Assembly: GCF_001949145.1 (NCBI RefSeq) | Contig: NW_019091451.1 | Coordinates: forward strand, 409,806-469,805 | Reading direction: 5' to 3' | Length of the DNA: 60,000 bases | Source: Acanthaster planci | Taxonomy: Eukaryota > Echinodermata > Asteroidea > Valvatida > Acanthasteridae | Shown here: piece by piece, positions 24,036-36,421 of the stretch | Layout: the number at the start of each line of letters is the position of its first letter | Numbering within the stretch: position 1 is the stretch's first letter | Made by a program: the position numbers and the translations under genes | Notes under the pieces: model-generated | Told to the model about the DNA's origin: nothing | The model's input: the letters and a program-made list of their open reading frames with translations, nothing else | Databases searched by the model: none

Positions 24036-25019
24036 ATTAAGCTGGCACATGCTAAACATGCACTGCTTTAACAAAAAGCAGTGCGTGACTGCATGCCGGC
24101 AAAATGTCCATGTTGGGCAGGATCGGTCAGTCAACATGATAGTGTGATCACATTTTGCTATCTGTACGATCAGTGGATCCTAGAACTTTTGTCTAACAAA
24201 TTACTGATTTTATTCCCGTTTCTTCAAGTTTTGGAACAATCTTTCCACAACCACCAATTAGACAGAATTAGACAAAATTAGCTGATGGTGGAATTACATT
24301 GGCACATTGTGCAGAAGATCAACAAATTGTGCAAAGAGTGAACAGTCATACCAATAATGGAAAGAGTTCCATGTACGGACAACACTTGATGCCCCTGTGC
24401 ACAAACCTATGAGACTTGTCTGAAAAACGTAAGAGTTTTCTATTCTAAGTGAATGCTTCAGAATTTTCTCAGCTAATTTCACTTTTTGGAAGGTTATCAC
24501 TTTTTGACAGCTGCTACAACATTTTACATGTTATAAGGAAAAATTAGTGTTGTCCATATATAGAACTCTTTCCCAGGTAAATCTAATAAAAATTTGATTC
24601 CCTTGGACATTTGTGAACTTTGTAGCTTTTCTACACAGCATGAAATGGCGCAAAGGGGAATTTTACCCCTTTGCAATGTGTTTCTCGACATGTCTGGGGT
24701 CATGCTGCATGCTGAACATGCTGAGCCCTAGGCCCTATTCTGTCTCTGGCAGTGGTAGGTTTGGGTTGGCATGATTCAATTCTTCAAACATCTCTGACAT
24801 TTCTGACTGGTGATTATGGAAATGGCAGTGTTAGCTCTACTGCTGTCAGAGATTTCTGTCGAAAACATTCTTCTTAACAATAACATAAAACAAACCATGC
24901 ATGACAAACTCATGCCAGTTAAAATTAGAGACTAACGTTTCGCCTACCCAATCTACAGATCTAGGCCTAACCCGACGGCCAAAGTTAAAGATTTGATCTC
25001 CTCCCAGTCATGCCACAGA

Positions 25020-25210
25020 TACCCCCAATGCCCAGCTGTCACGGCCCAGCCGGGCACAAATAAAAACAGTATCTCCGCTATCTAAAATTGGCGGAGCCAG
25101 CTCCTCGATTCATACCGTGCGATAGCGCGCCAATGCTGAACCCTGGGCAGGGATACCCTGGTTTTCCGGGCCGTCAAAGTGATCCTCAAACCCGACGTCA
25201 ACCAATAATT
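25020..25210. promoter_or_regulatory. Candidate (possibly shared) promoter patch
   Basis: A GC-rich island within AT-rich sequence, between two divergently transcribed genes, with CCAAT-type motifs in both orientations and a CRE-like GACGTCA. No TATA box is evident. That it is a promoter is inferred from composition and position only. Confidence 0.3.
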
Positions 25211-26203
25211 CACTCACTTTTCACCAATTTATCACCCTCATATACTGACTACTTCGAGGTCAAAACGACGATAAATATTTCCTCCGTAATTCAATTATAA
25301 TTTGGGAAGGTAAAATTGCTTCCTTCCATCCGTTAAATCCAGTGAATAAAACTGAAATTTCAGAAATACCTACCTAAATTAAAAGAAATCCCTGGAACTG
25401 AATATTTGACTGGCTCTCCAAAAATAATAACTTCTTGTTTTAAATTGTTCAATTTTTACTTCAAAATACATTATTTTAACAAATATATCATAATGAAAGA
25501 AATATTTTAGGAGTATAGCATTTACAAATTTCATTTTTTTCTACATTTTATCTTAATAAAACTTTTTATGAATTATAAATATTTATTCTCTTGTAAATAA
25601 GGTCTGAGGTTAAAGGTCACGTACTTTGTTAAGCGCTATAGCTTTCACAAAAACAAATTTAGTTTCCCAGAATCAAAGCAGTGTAATGAGTTTCCTTTAT
25701 TTAGCCCAGAAAAGGATCACAAGCTCAAAACCACCTAAGAAGGAATTTTATTATGTTCGAGAAGAATAATTCTGATGGAAATTAGGGGAAGCACTGAAAA
25801 ATAAAAAAGTATTTAAAATCCTTGTTTGGCATGATTGGTAACTCAACTAAGCATGCTAGGTAAAGTTTAGGAATGGATTACACAAAACGTCAATCGTGCC
25901 AATCAGCAACAAGCACAGAATTTGTTAATGCACGCATCATGCACATCAGACGTAGGCCAGGTCACGTCAACACACAGATCTGACATCGTCGATATGGACA
26001 AAGGCATGGCGAAGATCAGTAAATGCACTTTCTCATGATGTTACTAATGTTAGAGAAGCAAATGCGGAATATTTGTTGTGACCTCAGATGACTTGACTGC
26101 TGGGTGAGTCACTGGACAACTAAAGTTCAACAAAAATCGCGGTCTTGAAAATTTCGAGAAGATTCCTATAGGCCTAGGCCTACTTTTATCCACCATGTTC
26201 AGT

Positions 26204-26237
26204 CATGGAGGTAGAATCACATGATTCTACCTCCATG
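26204..26237. repeat. Perfect 16-bp hairpin
   Basis: CATGGAGGTAGAATCA at 26204 is followed by a two-base spacer and its exact reverse complement ending at 26237. No terminal duplication or T-run points to a specific origin. It could form a cruciform or an RNA hairpin. Confidence 0.85.
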
Positions 26238-27548
26238 GTTCAGTTCACCACCGATGATCATCATGGGACATGATGGACCATGGGCAGATTCATTTATTCA
26301 TTTCCACAGTGTCCACAAATAAATACATGTACATAATATCTACACAAATGGTTCGACATGAGAGTGAAGACTGAGGGGGGCCCTAAAGAACTAAGCTTGG
26401 GAATGAATATGGGTCCCTTGTACATACAATTGTCCCCCCGCCCCCCCACTTATTCGACTGGGGGACCTGGAATGTGTTGCACAAACTCCCCAAGTTCCCA
26501 GAACTACAAAATTGCATCTGACACAAAAAACAAAAAAAAGTAGGGAATGAAACTCATACAAGCGTCGACTTATCAAAATTCGTTCCACCTTCCATTCAAT
26601 TGAATATTCATTTGTACCGAATCCCCACAAAAGTAGAAACAAATACATGCATATGCGGTACATGATTTTACGGAAAGTAAAGAAACAATGGAAGGATTCA
26701 GAAGGAAAGGTATTTTTTGGCCTCACAATTGGGCATGTGTTCAGCTCCTTAAAGATTACTCGTTGTACCTTACAATAAACTTCGTGAATGTACATGTAAT
26801 TCTATATCCCCATAATTGAACTTTTTTCTGTTTTTATTTCGTTGTTTTTTCAACTTTGAATAGTAGATTTTGTATTCAAATAATTACTCTATAATGGATG
26901 GATTATCCAAACATCTTAATAATGGGCACAGCTGCAGCCCAACCTTACTGCTCAAGTATGAATACATTATGACGTGATCTGAGTATGCCCCCAAAAATTC
27001 TGTAATTGGCATTAGCCTATACATGTAGTTTGCAACTTGAGTGAAATCAGTGAGCAGGCGTTGTTTTCAATAAGTTTTTATTCCCAATTGCTATCAGAAG
27101 ACCTGTATATCCAATGTTTTTTGTGGCCAAATATGGATTGATGTAGAAACGAAAACCACCTACATTGTAATGTGCCATGACCACCGTTTGGTTTCCTGGT
27201 TCTAGCTTGCATGCTGATTCATACGTACAGTACTGTACAGTAGCTTTGGAGTATTGAAGCGATATTGAGGAAGCACTGCGAATGTGATGGTAACTTGGCC
27301 ATCCTCTCCTGCTCTGTGTCTTAGTTAACCACTCAAGTAGGCCCCTACTGTCTACAGAGTTGGAAGGCGCATGCGAGTAAAAATACTCTCCTGGTGTACA
27401 ACGTATATCAAGGTACATGTAAGATATTATTTGAAAAAGATACCATTCTGGCTATTCTTGAAGATGGCATTCTTGTGAATAAGTAAAAAATAAATTTTTC
27501 TGATGTATATTCATATATGTACATGTACTACCTCCTTGTTTTTTGCAG

Positions 27549-30500
27549 ATACCTATGTGAATGTGGCTTCATATTCCAATGGAAACCTTCCATATCTGAT
27601 TTTTTTTGTCACTGAAGACTAGAAAGGCATTCCCACAGACTTTTGATGAGTATCTCAATGGTCGCCCACATGCCAAATGCCACCATGAGTGATAATCTGC
27701 CGCTGAACTTTGAGCAGGTTCTGCCGTTTCTGGTCGTGGCCGGCCTGATCCTTCTGCTCAACCTGGTCTTCTGTTGCTACCTTCTGAGGTGAGCTGGAAC
27801 AAAGATAACTTTGTCATAGCTCTTGAATTCGGACAGTCTGTATATTGGGGAAGTAAGGGTTGGCGTTCACTTTGCGAAACTACTGATGTGTCATTTGGTT
27901 TTCAAGGGACCAGCTCCATAGAGTAAGCAAGGAAAACCTCTAGACCGTTCTTAAGTTTACTGGTTCGCATAAGAGAAAGAGCATGGTGAGGTGTGTGACG
28001 CTTCACTCAGTTCAGCAGCTGAATAAGACTGGACACTTTACAGCACAACTTTGCTGGAAATGTTTAATGTTGGTTCTCATGGTGTTTATCATGGTGTTCT
28101 CTTGTGATTTGGTTATCACAAGGCCTAGAGCTCTTGAAAAAGAGTTGGTTCTCATATTGTAGTGGTATGGAATTTGGTCATTAAAAGCCTGTACATACAT
28201 GTAGCTCCCCATTGAAGTTCCCATTGACTTGGGTTTGTTGGGTATATGGCCACACAGATGTTGCTGTCTTTATGTGAAGTGGTTATTTTCACTTTGCAAA
28301 AGCACATCCTATTGTACATGTACAAACCTTACCATCTTGCCAGGGAGCGTATACATACAATGTACAGCGTCTTTCTTTTTCAGCTATCCTCATTGAGGGT
28401 GTAATCATGCTCCAAGTATAGCGTCTGCCCTTGGAATGGTCCCAACTATAGCTCTACAGTTGGGCCAGCTCAGCTATTGAGTGCTGTGTGCGATAACATG
28501 TGCCAACATTATTTTGTTTTTGCCGGCGGAATCTGGCTTTTACATGTGTTACAGATGACATGCCATGTTAATTGGCATACGTACGTATAATTTGACTAAA
28601 TTCTGTTGGGTGTGAGCCACAGAAACTCATAGAACATTGAAAAAGTTCCTATCTCTACTCCCCAGGACGACCAGAGCACACTGGTTGAAACGTCAAGTAC
28701 ACACTCAACGGTTCTGATCAGAACTATACCTCTTCCAAAAGAGATCTATTGTATCCACATGGTGTTACCGCAAGCCCTCTCTTTAAGTTTTCTATCGAAA
28801 CTTGCTGACTTTATTTTGGCCAGCCCAACAACAGCACTACAGTTGAGACTGTCCCAACTATACTTTGGAGTAGTGCCATAGGTGGGCATAACATTGCTAA
28901 ATTGTGTACATGTACGTCTTACATTGAGCATCTTATCCCATTACATAACACCTTTTATATATTGTTTGTTTTTTAAAGGCTGAAAAGATCTGGAAGGGTT
29001 GACACTGGATTTAAGACAGTAAGTTGTTTGTCATACACGTATGCTCAAAGACTTCATTCACACAGCTCAAATGCAATGGTATGAATCTCATTGTTTAGTC
29101 CACAAGTCTGTCACAAACTAAAATCACAGGCTGTAGTTACAAGCAACGCTTGGAGCAAAACTTGTGACAAACTTTGAGGACTTCTGATGAACTACACTAC
29201 ATTACTTATTGTCTGAGGTGCCTCAGCATCACTGTAGAAAGTCTTGTATGTAATGCCCAGGGTTTTGCAACAAATCTTACTGCAGATGTGAAATTTTTCC
29301 TACAGTGTGACTGTTGTTAAAATTTGGACCATAATGCTAAACGATGTCATGAGCCTAATTTTAAAATGGCTGAAGATTTAAATGGCTTTGCCTCTACTCA
29401 GTTACCTTGTTTTTGTTTTGTCAGGTGAGTTACACAAAGAAGAAGATTGGTGCCAAATTTGATGTAAGCATCTAGCATTTTAGTCTCAACTTTCACTCAC
29501 ATGGGGATTATTACTTTACAAAGCATGCTGGTTTTGGTTGAGTAAGTAGAATCGTGGCATGGTTCTCCTTTCCATGCAAGACTTTGTGGGGCATTGAGTA
29601 AGTGGCTGGAGGCAAAATGCAAGGGCACATTGTATGCTGGAATGCTCATTGGCATCATAGCAATCATTTCATGCGTAAGTAATAAATGGGATTCTGTTCT
29701 GAGCTTGCAATCATACTGCACATGTTAATTTCGAACCCAGGCCATTTTTTTTGCCGCTGCAGAATACCAGAAATCTTTGAAATATGTAAGGCAGCCAAAA
29801 CGATTCTCTGTGGTAGCATAATATTCCTGTAGAAAGAAAGATACATGAAAGAAAGATGGACCAGTGTTGAACCAAAGCCCCTCAAAGTAAGGATTCTGCC
29901 TTCTTGATCTCAAACTGGAGACAATGCCAAGATTTTGAAAAAGAGAGTAACGTTGAAATATCACAAGACTCCAACTAAATTACTCAACTTGCATCCTGAT
30001 CATGAGCAATGATATTAATTGAACAGTGGACTCTGGGTTTTTTCTCTGCCACACAGACATGCTCAGTCTGTCTAGAGGAATTTGAGGAAGGCACCAAGAT
30101 AGGTCAGTGTGCCTGCCAGCACGTCTTCCACGTTGTGTAAGTACCAACACTAAGCAGGTATTCTGCCCAAGGTTGACCAGCAAATTGACCTATCTTCATT
30201 TGCGAGTTAGCCACACCCCTTAGACATTTTGGAACATGAACATCACACGTGCTTGTTATGCGCTACTAGTAGCGCACAACAGTACATCACACCCATACTC
30301 TCAAAGTGTTTGCCACACATACGACCACATCTGCAGTAGAGGGATTTCACATTAGCGCCGTCTGTGCATATCTGCATCGAAACCAAGGCTCTCTGTGATG
30401 AACTTCGTCGTGCGCGCCCGCAGAGTCCACACAGTACATGCACTATCCCGTTCTCAAGTGTGACACCCCTTCAGTTTAAACCACGCCCACTGCACAAGAT

Positions 30501-31086
30501 ACACGACCATCGCAAGTACGTTAGTGCGCGGTCAATTGTCGTCATTTTTTCTTTTGATTTTACGTGTCGAGTCATCCTGAAAGAATCTTCCACAAAAATT
30601 TGCAGCCTGAAAAGTCGGAATTTCACATACCTTTATGTATTTTGTGTCTTGACTCTTTACTTTCAAATGTCTGATCGTATTAAGAATTGAAGCTGACACA
30701 TACAGCCTCGTTTTCAAACCGGAAGTGCGCAGATCGACGCTAAAAACGTCGTATTGGGATCCCTCTGTTGTGTCTTATTTCGGAGACAACTTTTTCACCA
30801 TGTGCTCAATACCGAATTCTACCTAACACCTTAAGCTATTCGGAGAAACTTGCTCATTTAAATGAAGTAACAACAATTCTACCTTGAAGAGTTGCTTCAT
30901 CCTGCTCACAGAGCTTTTTTCATGTCCAATTTTCTTAACTTTCCCACTTACAGATGTATCTCTAAGTGGTTGAGATTGCGCAATACTTGTCCCATATGCA
31001 ATGCCATCTTGAGAGCAGACGTGACGGAGCGCACAAGTTTACGTGTCAACGCCACGCCACCGCAGCCAGCAAGCAGCACACTGTAA
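27549..31086 (+). CDS. RING-H2 membrane E3 ligase, RNF24/RNF122 type
   Basis: A small single-pass membrane ubiquitin ligase; relatives act on endomembranes and recruit E2 enzymes through the RING. The first visible exon begins after the acceptor TTTTTTGCAG at 27549. Coding exons: 27646-27788, 28979-29018, 29425-29463, 30057-30136, 30954-31086 (TAA), giving 144 residues against about 150 in RNF24/RNF122. Four in-frame ATGs (27646, 27658, 27670, 27685) could start it; I use the first. The MPN...NLPLNF phrase and a membrane span at ~26-47 ending FCCYLLR match the family. The RING-H2 ligands are C76, C79, C94, H96, H99, C102, C113 and C116, all present, with WLR between the H2 and CPIC parts. The tail is short and Ser/Pro-rich. 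Intron 4 carries a MITE-like element. RNF24 versus RNF122 cannot be separated by eye; a single pre-duplication gene is likely. Confidence 0.9.
30333..30770. mobile_element. MITE-like element in the RNF gene intron
   Basis: CAGTAGAGGGAT at 30333 pairs with ATCCCTCTGTTG ending at 30770 (10 of 12 bases). Further inward matches include CACATTAGCGCCGTC against GACGCTAAAAACGTC. The unit is about 438 bp with no supported ORF. Target-site duplication not evident. Confidence 0.45.
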
Positions 31087-31944
31087 CATGCACGGCTGAC
31101 GCACAGGAGCCTGGTTGGCAGCACATTACTTATTTCCAACGGAATATGTTGACGGTATGTGTTGTTTGAGAAACGCAGGTCCCAAAGGTCACAAAATGTG
31201 TAATTCACGTACGTGCCAGTGTTTGATGGCAGGGGACTGCAAACCTGATCAACTTGAATCACTGACGCTTCATCCATTCAACACTAGATGTCTTGATCTC
31301 GTACCACTGAATCAACTGAAGATGTGATTGCCCAGCTAAAAACAATGGAAGAGGCCCATGTACGTGCCTCATCACCGGCATGTATTGCAGGCTGGGCTTC
31401 ACGTCATGGCCCATGGATTTTAATCAAGAGGAGCAGCACTTCGTATTTATACAACGTACATGTAATTAAAGATCTTTGGATGCTGTCATTCTGGTAATGT
31501 CGTTGTAGAGGAGTCCAGCATAAGCCCCTACAAAACCGTCACAAGTCATTCAGTCTGAAGCAAAGCCCAAGCTATTCAAATGAACAGGGACAAAAGCATT
31601 CCTTTGTTATTATTCGCCCTGTTCCCTGTGACTGGTTTGGTGAAAGCCTTTGTCCCTTGACTTGTGAACAGGGTTGTGAAGGGACTTGTGATGGACTCCG
31701 CTACTGTGTCTGGTAAGGATTTTTTTTCTCGCCAGTGCTACTCTTATGTGCAGTCCAGATTTCAGAAACAAATCAAGTGCAAATCACAAGAGGTTTTTTT
31801 TGTGTGCAGGAATATGTACATTTTAAAATTGGTTTTTCCTTGTCATGGCTGTACTAATGCCTAGCTTCTATATTGTAACAATCAGTCAGCATGCAAGATG
31901 TTGAGATGCAGACAGTTGATGACATCATACGACTAAAAAATTTG

Positions 31945-31950
31945 AATAAA
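31945..31950 (+). terminator. Candidate poly(A) signal for the RNF gene
   Basis: AATAAA about 860 bases after the TAA stop at 31084-31086, in an AT-rich stretch. Use is inferred. Confidence 0.4.
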
Positions 31951-33759
31951 ATGGCATCCAAAACTCAGAAAATGTTTTGAGAGAAGAGCCTTGTTGAGGC
32001 GACTCTAACATTCTGATGATGAACTGGTTTTTCAAATTGGTGTTTTTCATATAGTCAGGTGGGTTTTCTGGTCTCTGTTTTGGGGTTTATTTTTGACATT
32101 TTGGGTCATTGCATCGTCAAAAGGAAAAATTAGGCAGACACGACAGCATGCATGTTTTTTAGGGCCCACTCTGACAACTTAAAGCAGATGGCAAATTAAC
32201 TTAATTTACATCAGCCGCAGTAAAAACAAAATTCATGGAACTGCACATCATCTGGGTCTAGACTTCAGTAGGCAGGTAGTAGTGGGTTCGACTCTCATCC
32301 ATGTAAGCTTGGGAATTGTTTTTTTCCGTTGAAGAACTCTCACATAGCTCCGGGAAGATAGTGTTTGCAGAAAATTGCATCTGTAAAGGGCAGAACACTG
32401 CATGCTTATGGAATTTTGAGTTGAATGCAGTTCGTCACCCTTTCCACAAAGTGGCATACTGTATGTTGCTAATGAAGACCAAAAGTAGTTTGTCTAAACT
32501 GCAGCCAACCGTCATTTACCAACTGACAGGTTGAGTTGCAGTTCTCAGACTACCCTCGAAGGGGAATGATTTGTGCTGAATATTCATGATTGCTGTCCTG
32601 CGAGAAACTGTTGAGATTTTTTTTTCCAAGAGGTCTTACTCTTGTTTTCTAAATTGATGTAAATCAAATGTCTTCCATTCTAAATATATCTCATGTAAAT
32701 ATTTAATTTTTTGATAGGTTTCAGACGAATATAAACAGTCACTCTTTATGCACATATATGTAAATGTATATATGGAGAAAATTTATTCATTTACTATTGA
32801 TTTTTGGAAAATTCTACTTGTATTGAATTTTCCAGTAGTCTGGTAGTGTGAAGGAGTATGAGATTACATATATAATGGGAAAGTGTAATTTTGGAACCTC
32901 GACTTGAGCAGAGAAGCCGACATTTGAGAGGCAATTAGAATCTGTTCTGTGTCACCTAAACGGATATTCATTTGCATTCCTCCGATGGCCTATTGAAATT
33001 GTCTTGTGCATAAGTTTAGTCCTATGTTAAAGTTGGAATCGTATTCACGTACACTGGAACATGTATGTAGTTCTGCGCAACCCATCTTAACAGTGATTTT
33101 TTTTCTGTTAAAGGTCCACAAGCTATGTTTATCCTGTTAAGTTATAAGGTAGCGTAGTCAGATTTTTTGTTTTGGGATGTTTCCCACAATTTTAGGGTGT
33201 AAAGTACACCTTCCATATTTGGCACAGAGAGACCTGCTGTGGCCGTAACCTGTGTCTAGGGGATCATTTCTTTTGTCTGAACATTCGGGGCGAATTTATT
33301 GTGGAGACCAAAAATGTGTCCACACACATAGAAGTTTACCCTGTAATAACTATCATTGAACATGTGTGTAGTCCCGTCAACTGCGGCGCCAGATCATGTG
33401 TCCTTTCTACACAAGGCCATGCTAGTTGATCTGTTTGTAAGACGTGTACTAGGAGTGCAGCATGATTGAAAATTGCCACAAACTGAAGAGACAGGTGTCC
33501 TGTTCCTAATCAGGTTTGTGTTTGTTAGTGAGGCCTGTTGATTTTACTTTTATGTTAATCCATTGTTTTGGGATTTGGCATCAGCCTCGCCATTTTTGTA
33601 TTGGCGTATAAAATGTCAGTTCTATATTGCAATCAATAATGATGTTGAATCTGTTTGCTCGCTTTTTCTACCATAAGACTAATACTAATACTGATCTGTG
33701 TATAACAGTGATCTATTTCAAACTTACCTTCAGTCATTGGTAGAATTGAGGATAAAAAG

Positions 33760-33810
33760 TACATGTACATGTACATGTACGTCGACTGCAGTTACATGTA
33801 CACGTACGTC
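33760..33810. repeat. ACATGT/ACGT microsatellite
   Basis: About three and a half ACATGT units are followed by related TACATGTACACGTACGT sequence. TACATGTA-type words recur throughout the window. Confidence 0.85.
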
Positions 33811-34303
33811 AGCAATGCACAATAGCAAAATGTTTATGAATGAGGCAGATAATAAATTACGAAGTTACAGTTATGCCTGCCTGCGTTTCATGAGGGAAGA
33901 AGACAAAGAAAGTGGAATGTATGCTCATGTGTGTGCAACAATAGCAAATGTAGATCCAGATAAGGGAAGCAAGCTTCTGATTGAGTTTCTGGACCAGTGG
34001 CAGATTCAGCATGCACAAGGAGGGGCCTGACATGTGCAGGAGGGTCACAAATGGAGGTAAAATTAACACCCAGGTAAGCCTTTCTGTAAAGAAAGTTTGA
34101 GTCTTTAAAATTTTCAAGAAGCTGAGAACAAGTGCAAAACAGAAAAGGTCTTTATAAAGGAAAAAAAGAGATTGTTTTCTGTTGCACTAATCCTAATACT
34201 GGGAAAATTGTACTCAACTGTGAACAGTACTTATATAATTTTAAAAACTAATGTTGGTTTTGTGCGGTCCAGATTTTCCTTTTGCATCACCACTAGATAC
34301 TTG

Positions 34304-34505
34304 AAGAGCACCTCTAAGGAAAACACGCTTTCTCTGATTTTATCTGTTCAGATAAATATCAATGCATCCAAATCGAATGCAGTATCACTTGTCTTCAGAT
34401 CTCAACTATGAGTCAGAATCTGCATCGTGCATTCAATTTGGATGCTTCCGCATTATTTGAACAGATAAAATCAGAAAAAAATGCGTTTTCCTTTTAGGTG
34501 CTCTT
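34304..34505. mobile_element. Palindromic MITE with 78-bp arms
   Basis: Arms 34304-34381 and 34428-34505 are reverse complements over nearly their whole length, with few mismatches. Shared blocks include AAGAGCACCT, GATTTTATCTGTTC and GCATCCAAAT. They flank a 46-base centre. Ends are AAGAGCAC and GTGCTCTT. A 202-bp unit without an ORF, interpreted as a non-autonomous DNA element or foldback. Confidence 0.75.
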
Positions 34506-36331
34506 TAAAATGAGGGACAGCTATGTCTGAAAATGCTTGTCAAAAAGTGTTTGCTTTAAGATTTGAAACTGTGAAACAGGTGCCCACTAGTTCAGTCACT
34601 TAAGGTTTTCTGGTGGATGCTGAAACTGATTAGTAGGTCAGATAGCTTTCATTTACGTGTCGCTGTTCTCTGGTTGAGTGTGTCTCGGTAAAATTAATGA
34701 TGCAACAAGGTTTTTTTTATATATACTCTTGAGTCACTTGTAAAAAGATTTGTCAATGAAGTCGTTGATTGTTGTGTTTTAAAGTTGGCATAATTTGTAC
34801 AATATTTTTCTACTGACATGAATATGGAGCATTGGACAACTTGATATAGTTTACCGTAATCTGTAGATATTATGACTGATTTATATTTAGCATGGCTAAG
34901 GGGTGTACTGACACTGGATTTAAAAACCTGCTACTTTGTAAAACGAGAACCATGTCGTTCGGAGTCGAGGTTATGACTAGACCTCACAAGGTCCTAATTA
35001 AGTCTTTACAAATCTGTCACATCATGAGGCAAGCTTAATCAAGGGCCACTAGTTACTTTGTGGTTGGTTGGTGCCATACCTGGCTCATGTGCAGTGAAGT
35101 TGAAAATGTGAACGGCCCTAGTCAACTGTTGTCAGGTCATTAGGCCAAAAGGGAGAAAAGGTGACCGCAGGAAGGGTAAAACAGCAAAAATAAAAGTGGA
35201 AATGGTCGTCAACTAGTGACATTTTTTTGAGCATTTTTCTTGTGACTGGTCCTCGCTGCACTGTGCTATTAAAAACGGTTTACGGCAACCAATAGGCTGG
35301 TTGCAAATAGTTGACTAGCCTAGTCCAACCATCATCAACTAGAATGCGTTCGATCATTAGTCAAACTCTGGTTAACTATGGTCCTTGATCGTACTTGCCC
35401 ATGATAATCTAGTCTCAAGTCAAGGTATAGCTTTGTTCATCCCATGCCTTGTGACCACATTGGGGAATTGTGACTCGTGACTAAATATGGGATGACATCG
35501 ACTGCACCACCACAAGGGGGATACGTACGTTGCACTCGTAGCAGGTGAAATCATTGATGGCGTGATGGAGCCTGAATATTGATTTCTTTGCACACATCTG
35601 TTGGTATCATTGGTAAGAAGTCCATGTAACCCACCCTAATAAAATGAGCGTGAAGTTACCAGAGCTGCCCTTTTGGGGTAAAGGCCTTCAAAAGAATCTT
35701 ATGCAGTGGAAATCAATGGAAATTTTCAATGGTTTTGACCCACATAATGCCCATTTTCATCAGAATTCCAAATTTAATGACACATCTTTGACACAGAACT
35801 CGGTTTGCATTTTTTTCATTTTTTTTTTGACAAGTACGTAGTTAATTTCTGAATGGTGTATGGCTCCTAATTTTTCTTTTACATGATCAAGCAAAGCATT
35901 ATCAGTTACTGATAATATGCATGAAGTTTCAAGAAGCATGTGCTGAGTTCAAGCAAGATTTTGCAATATTTCATAAAGTTAAGGGAATTTTAAGCGAGTT
36001 TCTTACGGAAAAGAGTTTTGACTTCTTCATTACATTTCTTGTGGAATTCGATTTTGCCATGAAGATGTGGCATTTCTTTTTCGAATCATATTAAGCGACT
36101 GATATGTGTATCAGTTATCTTGACTGAGTGAAATATTTTGACTGGATTTTTTTCCGAGGAGACCAGCAGGTGCCCATTCATGTTAATGCTATATAATAGC
36201 TGTAATAATTATAAATGCAAATTGGATATTCTCACTTAATGATTCCTTGAAATAAAATACCCAATATTTTACTGACGACACACTTGGTATTCCTGACCAT
36301 TGTAAATATTTTGACTCCTTGATGGAGAGGT

Positions 36332-36411
36332 GTGTTGATGGGGAGTTGTGTTGATGGGGAGTTGTGTTGATGGGGAGTTGTGTTGATGGGGAATTGTGTT
36401 GATGGGGAGTT
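36332..36411. repeat. 16-bp minisatellite, five copies
   Basis: GTGTTGATGGGGAGTT is repeated five times head to tail with one A/G change in the fourth copy. It begins 11 bases beyond the TGA of the coiled-coil gene (36422) and so falls in that gene's 3' UTR. Confidence 0.95.
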
Positions 36412-36421
36412 GAGTGCACAC

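Larger units (their letters stand above)
23538..27548. other. Spacer between divergent ZBTB-like and RNF genes
   Basis: About 4 kb with no recognisable coding exon. Upstream non-coding exons and promoters of both genes should lie here, since both first coding exons begin at splice acceptors. A locally GC-rich patch at about 25020-25210, in otherwise AT-rich DNA, contains CCAAT-type boxes on both strands (near 25088 and 25200) and GACGTCA at about 25193. It is the best promoter candidate. The spacer also holds a SINE copy (23866-24035) and a perfect hairpin (26204-26237). The ORFs at 26391-26795 and 27047-27418 are not supported. Confidence 0.5.
31087..36421. other. 3' flank of RNF gene and convergent spacer
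   Basis: No supported gene. An AATAAA at 31945-31950 (plus) is a candidate end for the RNF transcript, giving a ~0.9 kb 3' UTR. The rest holds an ACATGT microsatellite (33760-33781), an unsupported 110-codon ORF (33698-34030), a palindromic MITE (34304-34505) and a 16-bp minisatellite (36332-36411). No canonical AATAAA was found on the minus strand close to the stop of the coiled-coil gene. Confidence 0.5.

Noticed and set aside
26391-26795. 134-codon minus-strand ORF
   Set aside because: AT-rich, Phe/Leu/Cys-rich product without domain; overlaps homopolymer runs.
27047-27418. 123-codon minus-strand ORF
   Set aside because: No domain, no splice partners and no compositional shift; treated as chance.
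28409-28872. Possible inverted-repeat element (CTCCAAGTATAG against CTATACTTTGGAG)
   Set aside because: Matches are short and interrupted, and the repeated TCCCAACTATA is in direct orientation; not convincing as a unit.
32255-32305. GGGTTCGACTCTCATCC, a B-box-like word
   Set aside because: No A box at tRNA spacing and no cloverleaf; too little to call a SINE or tRNA.
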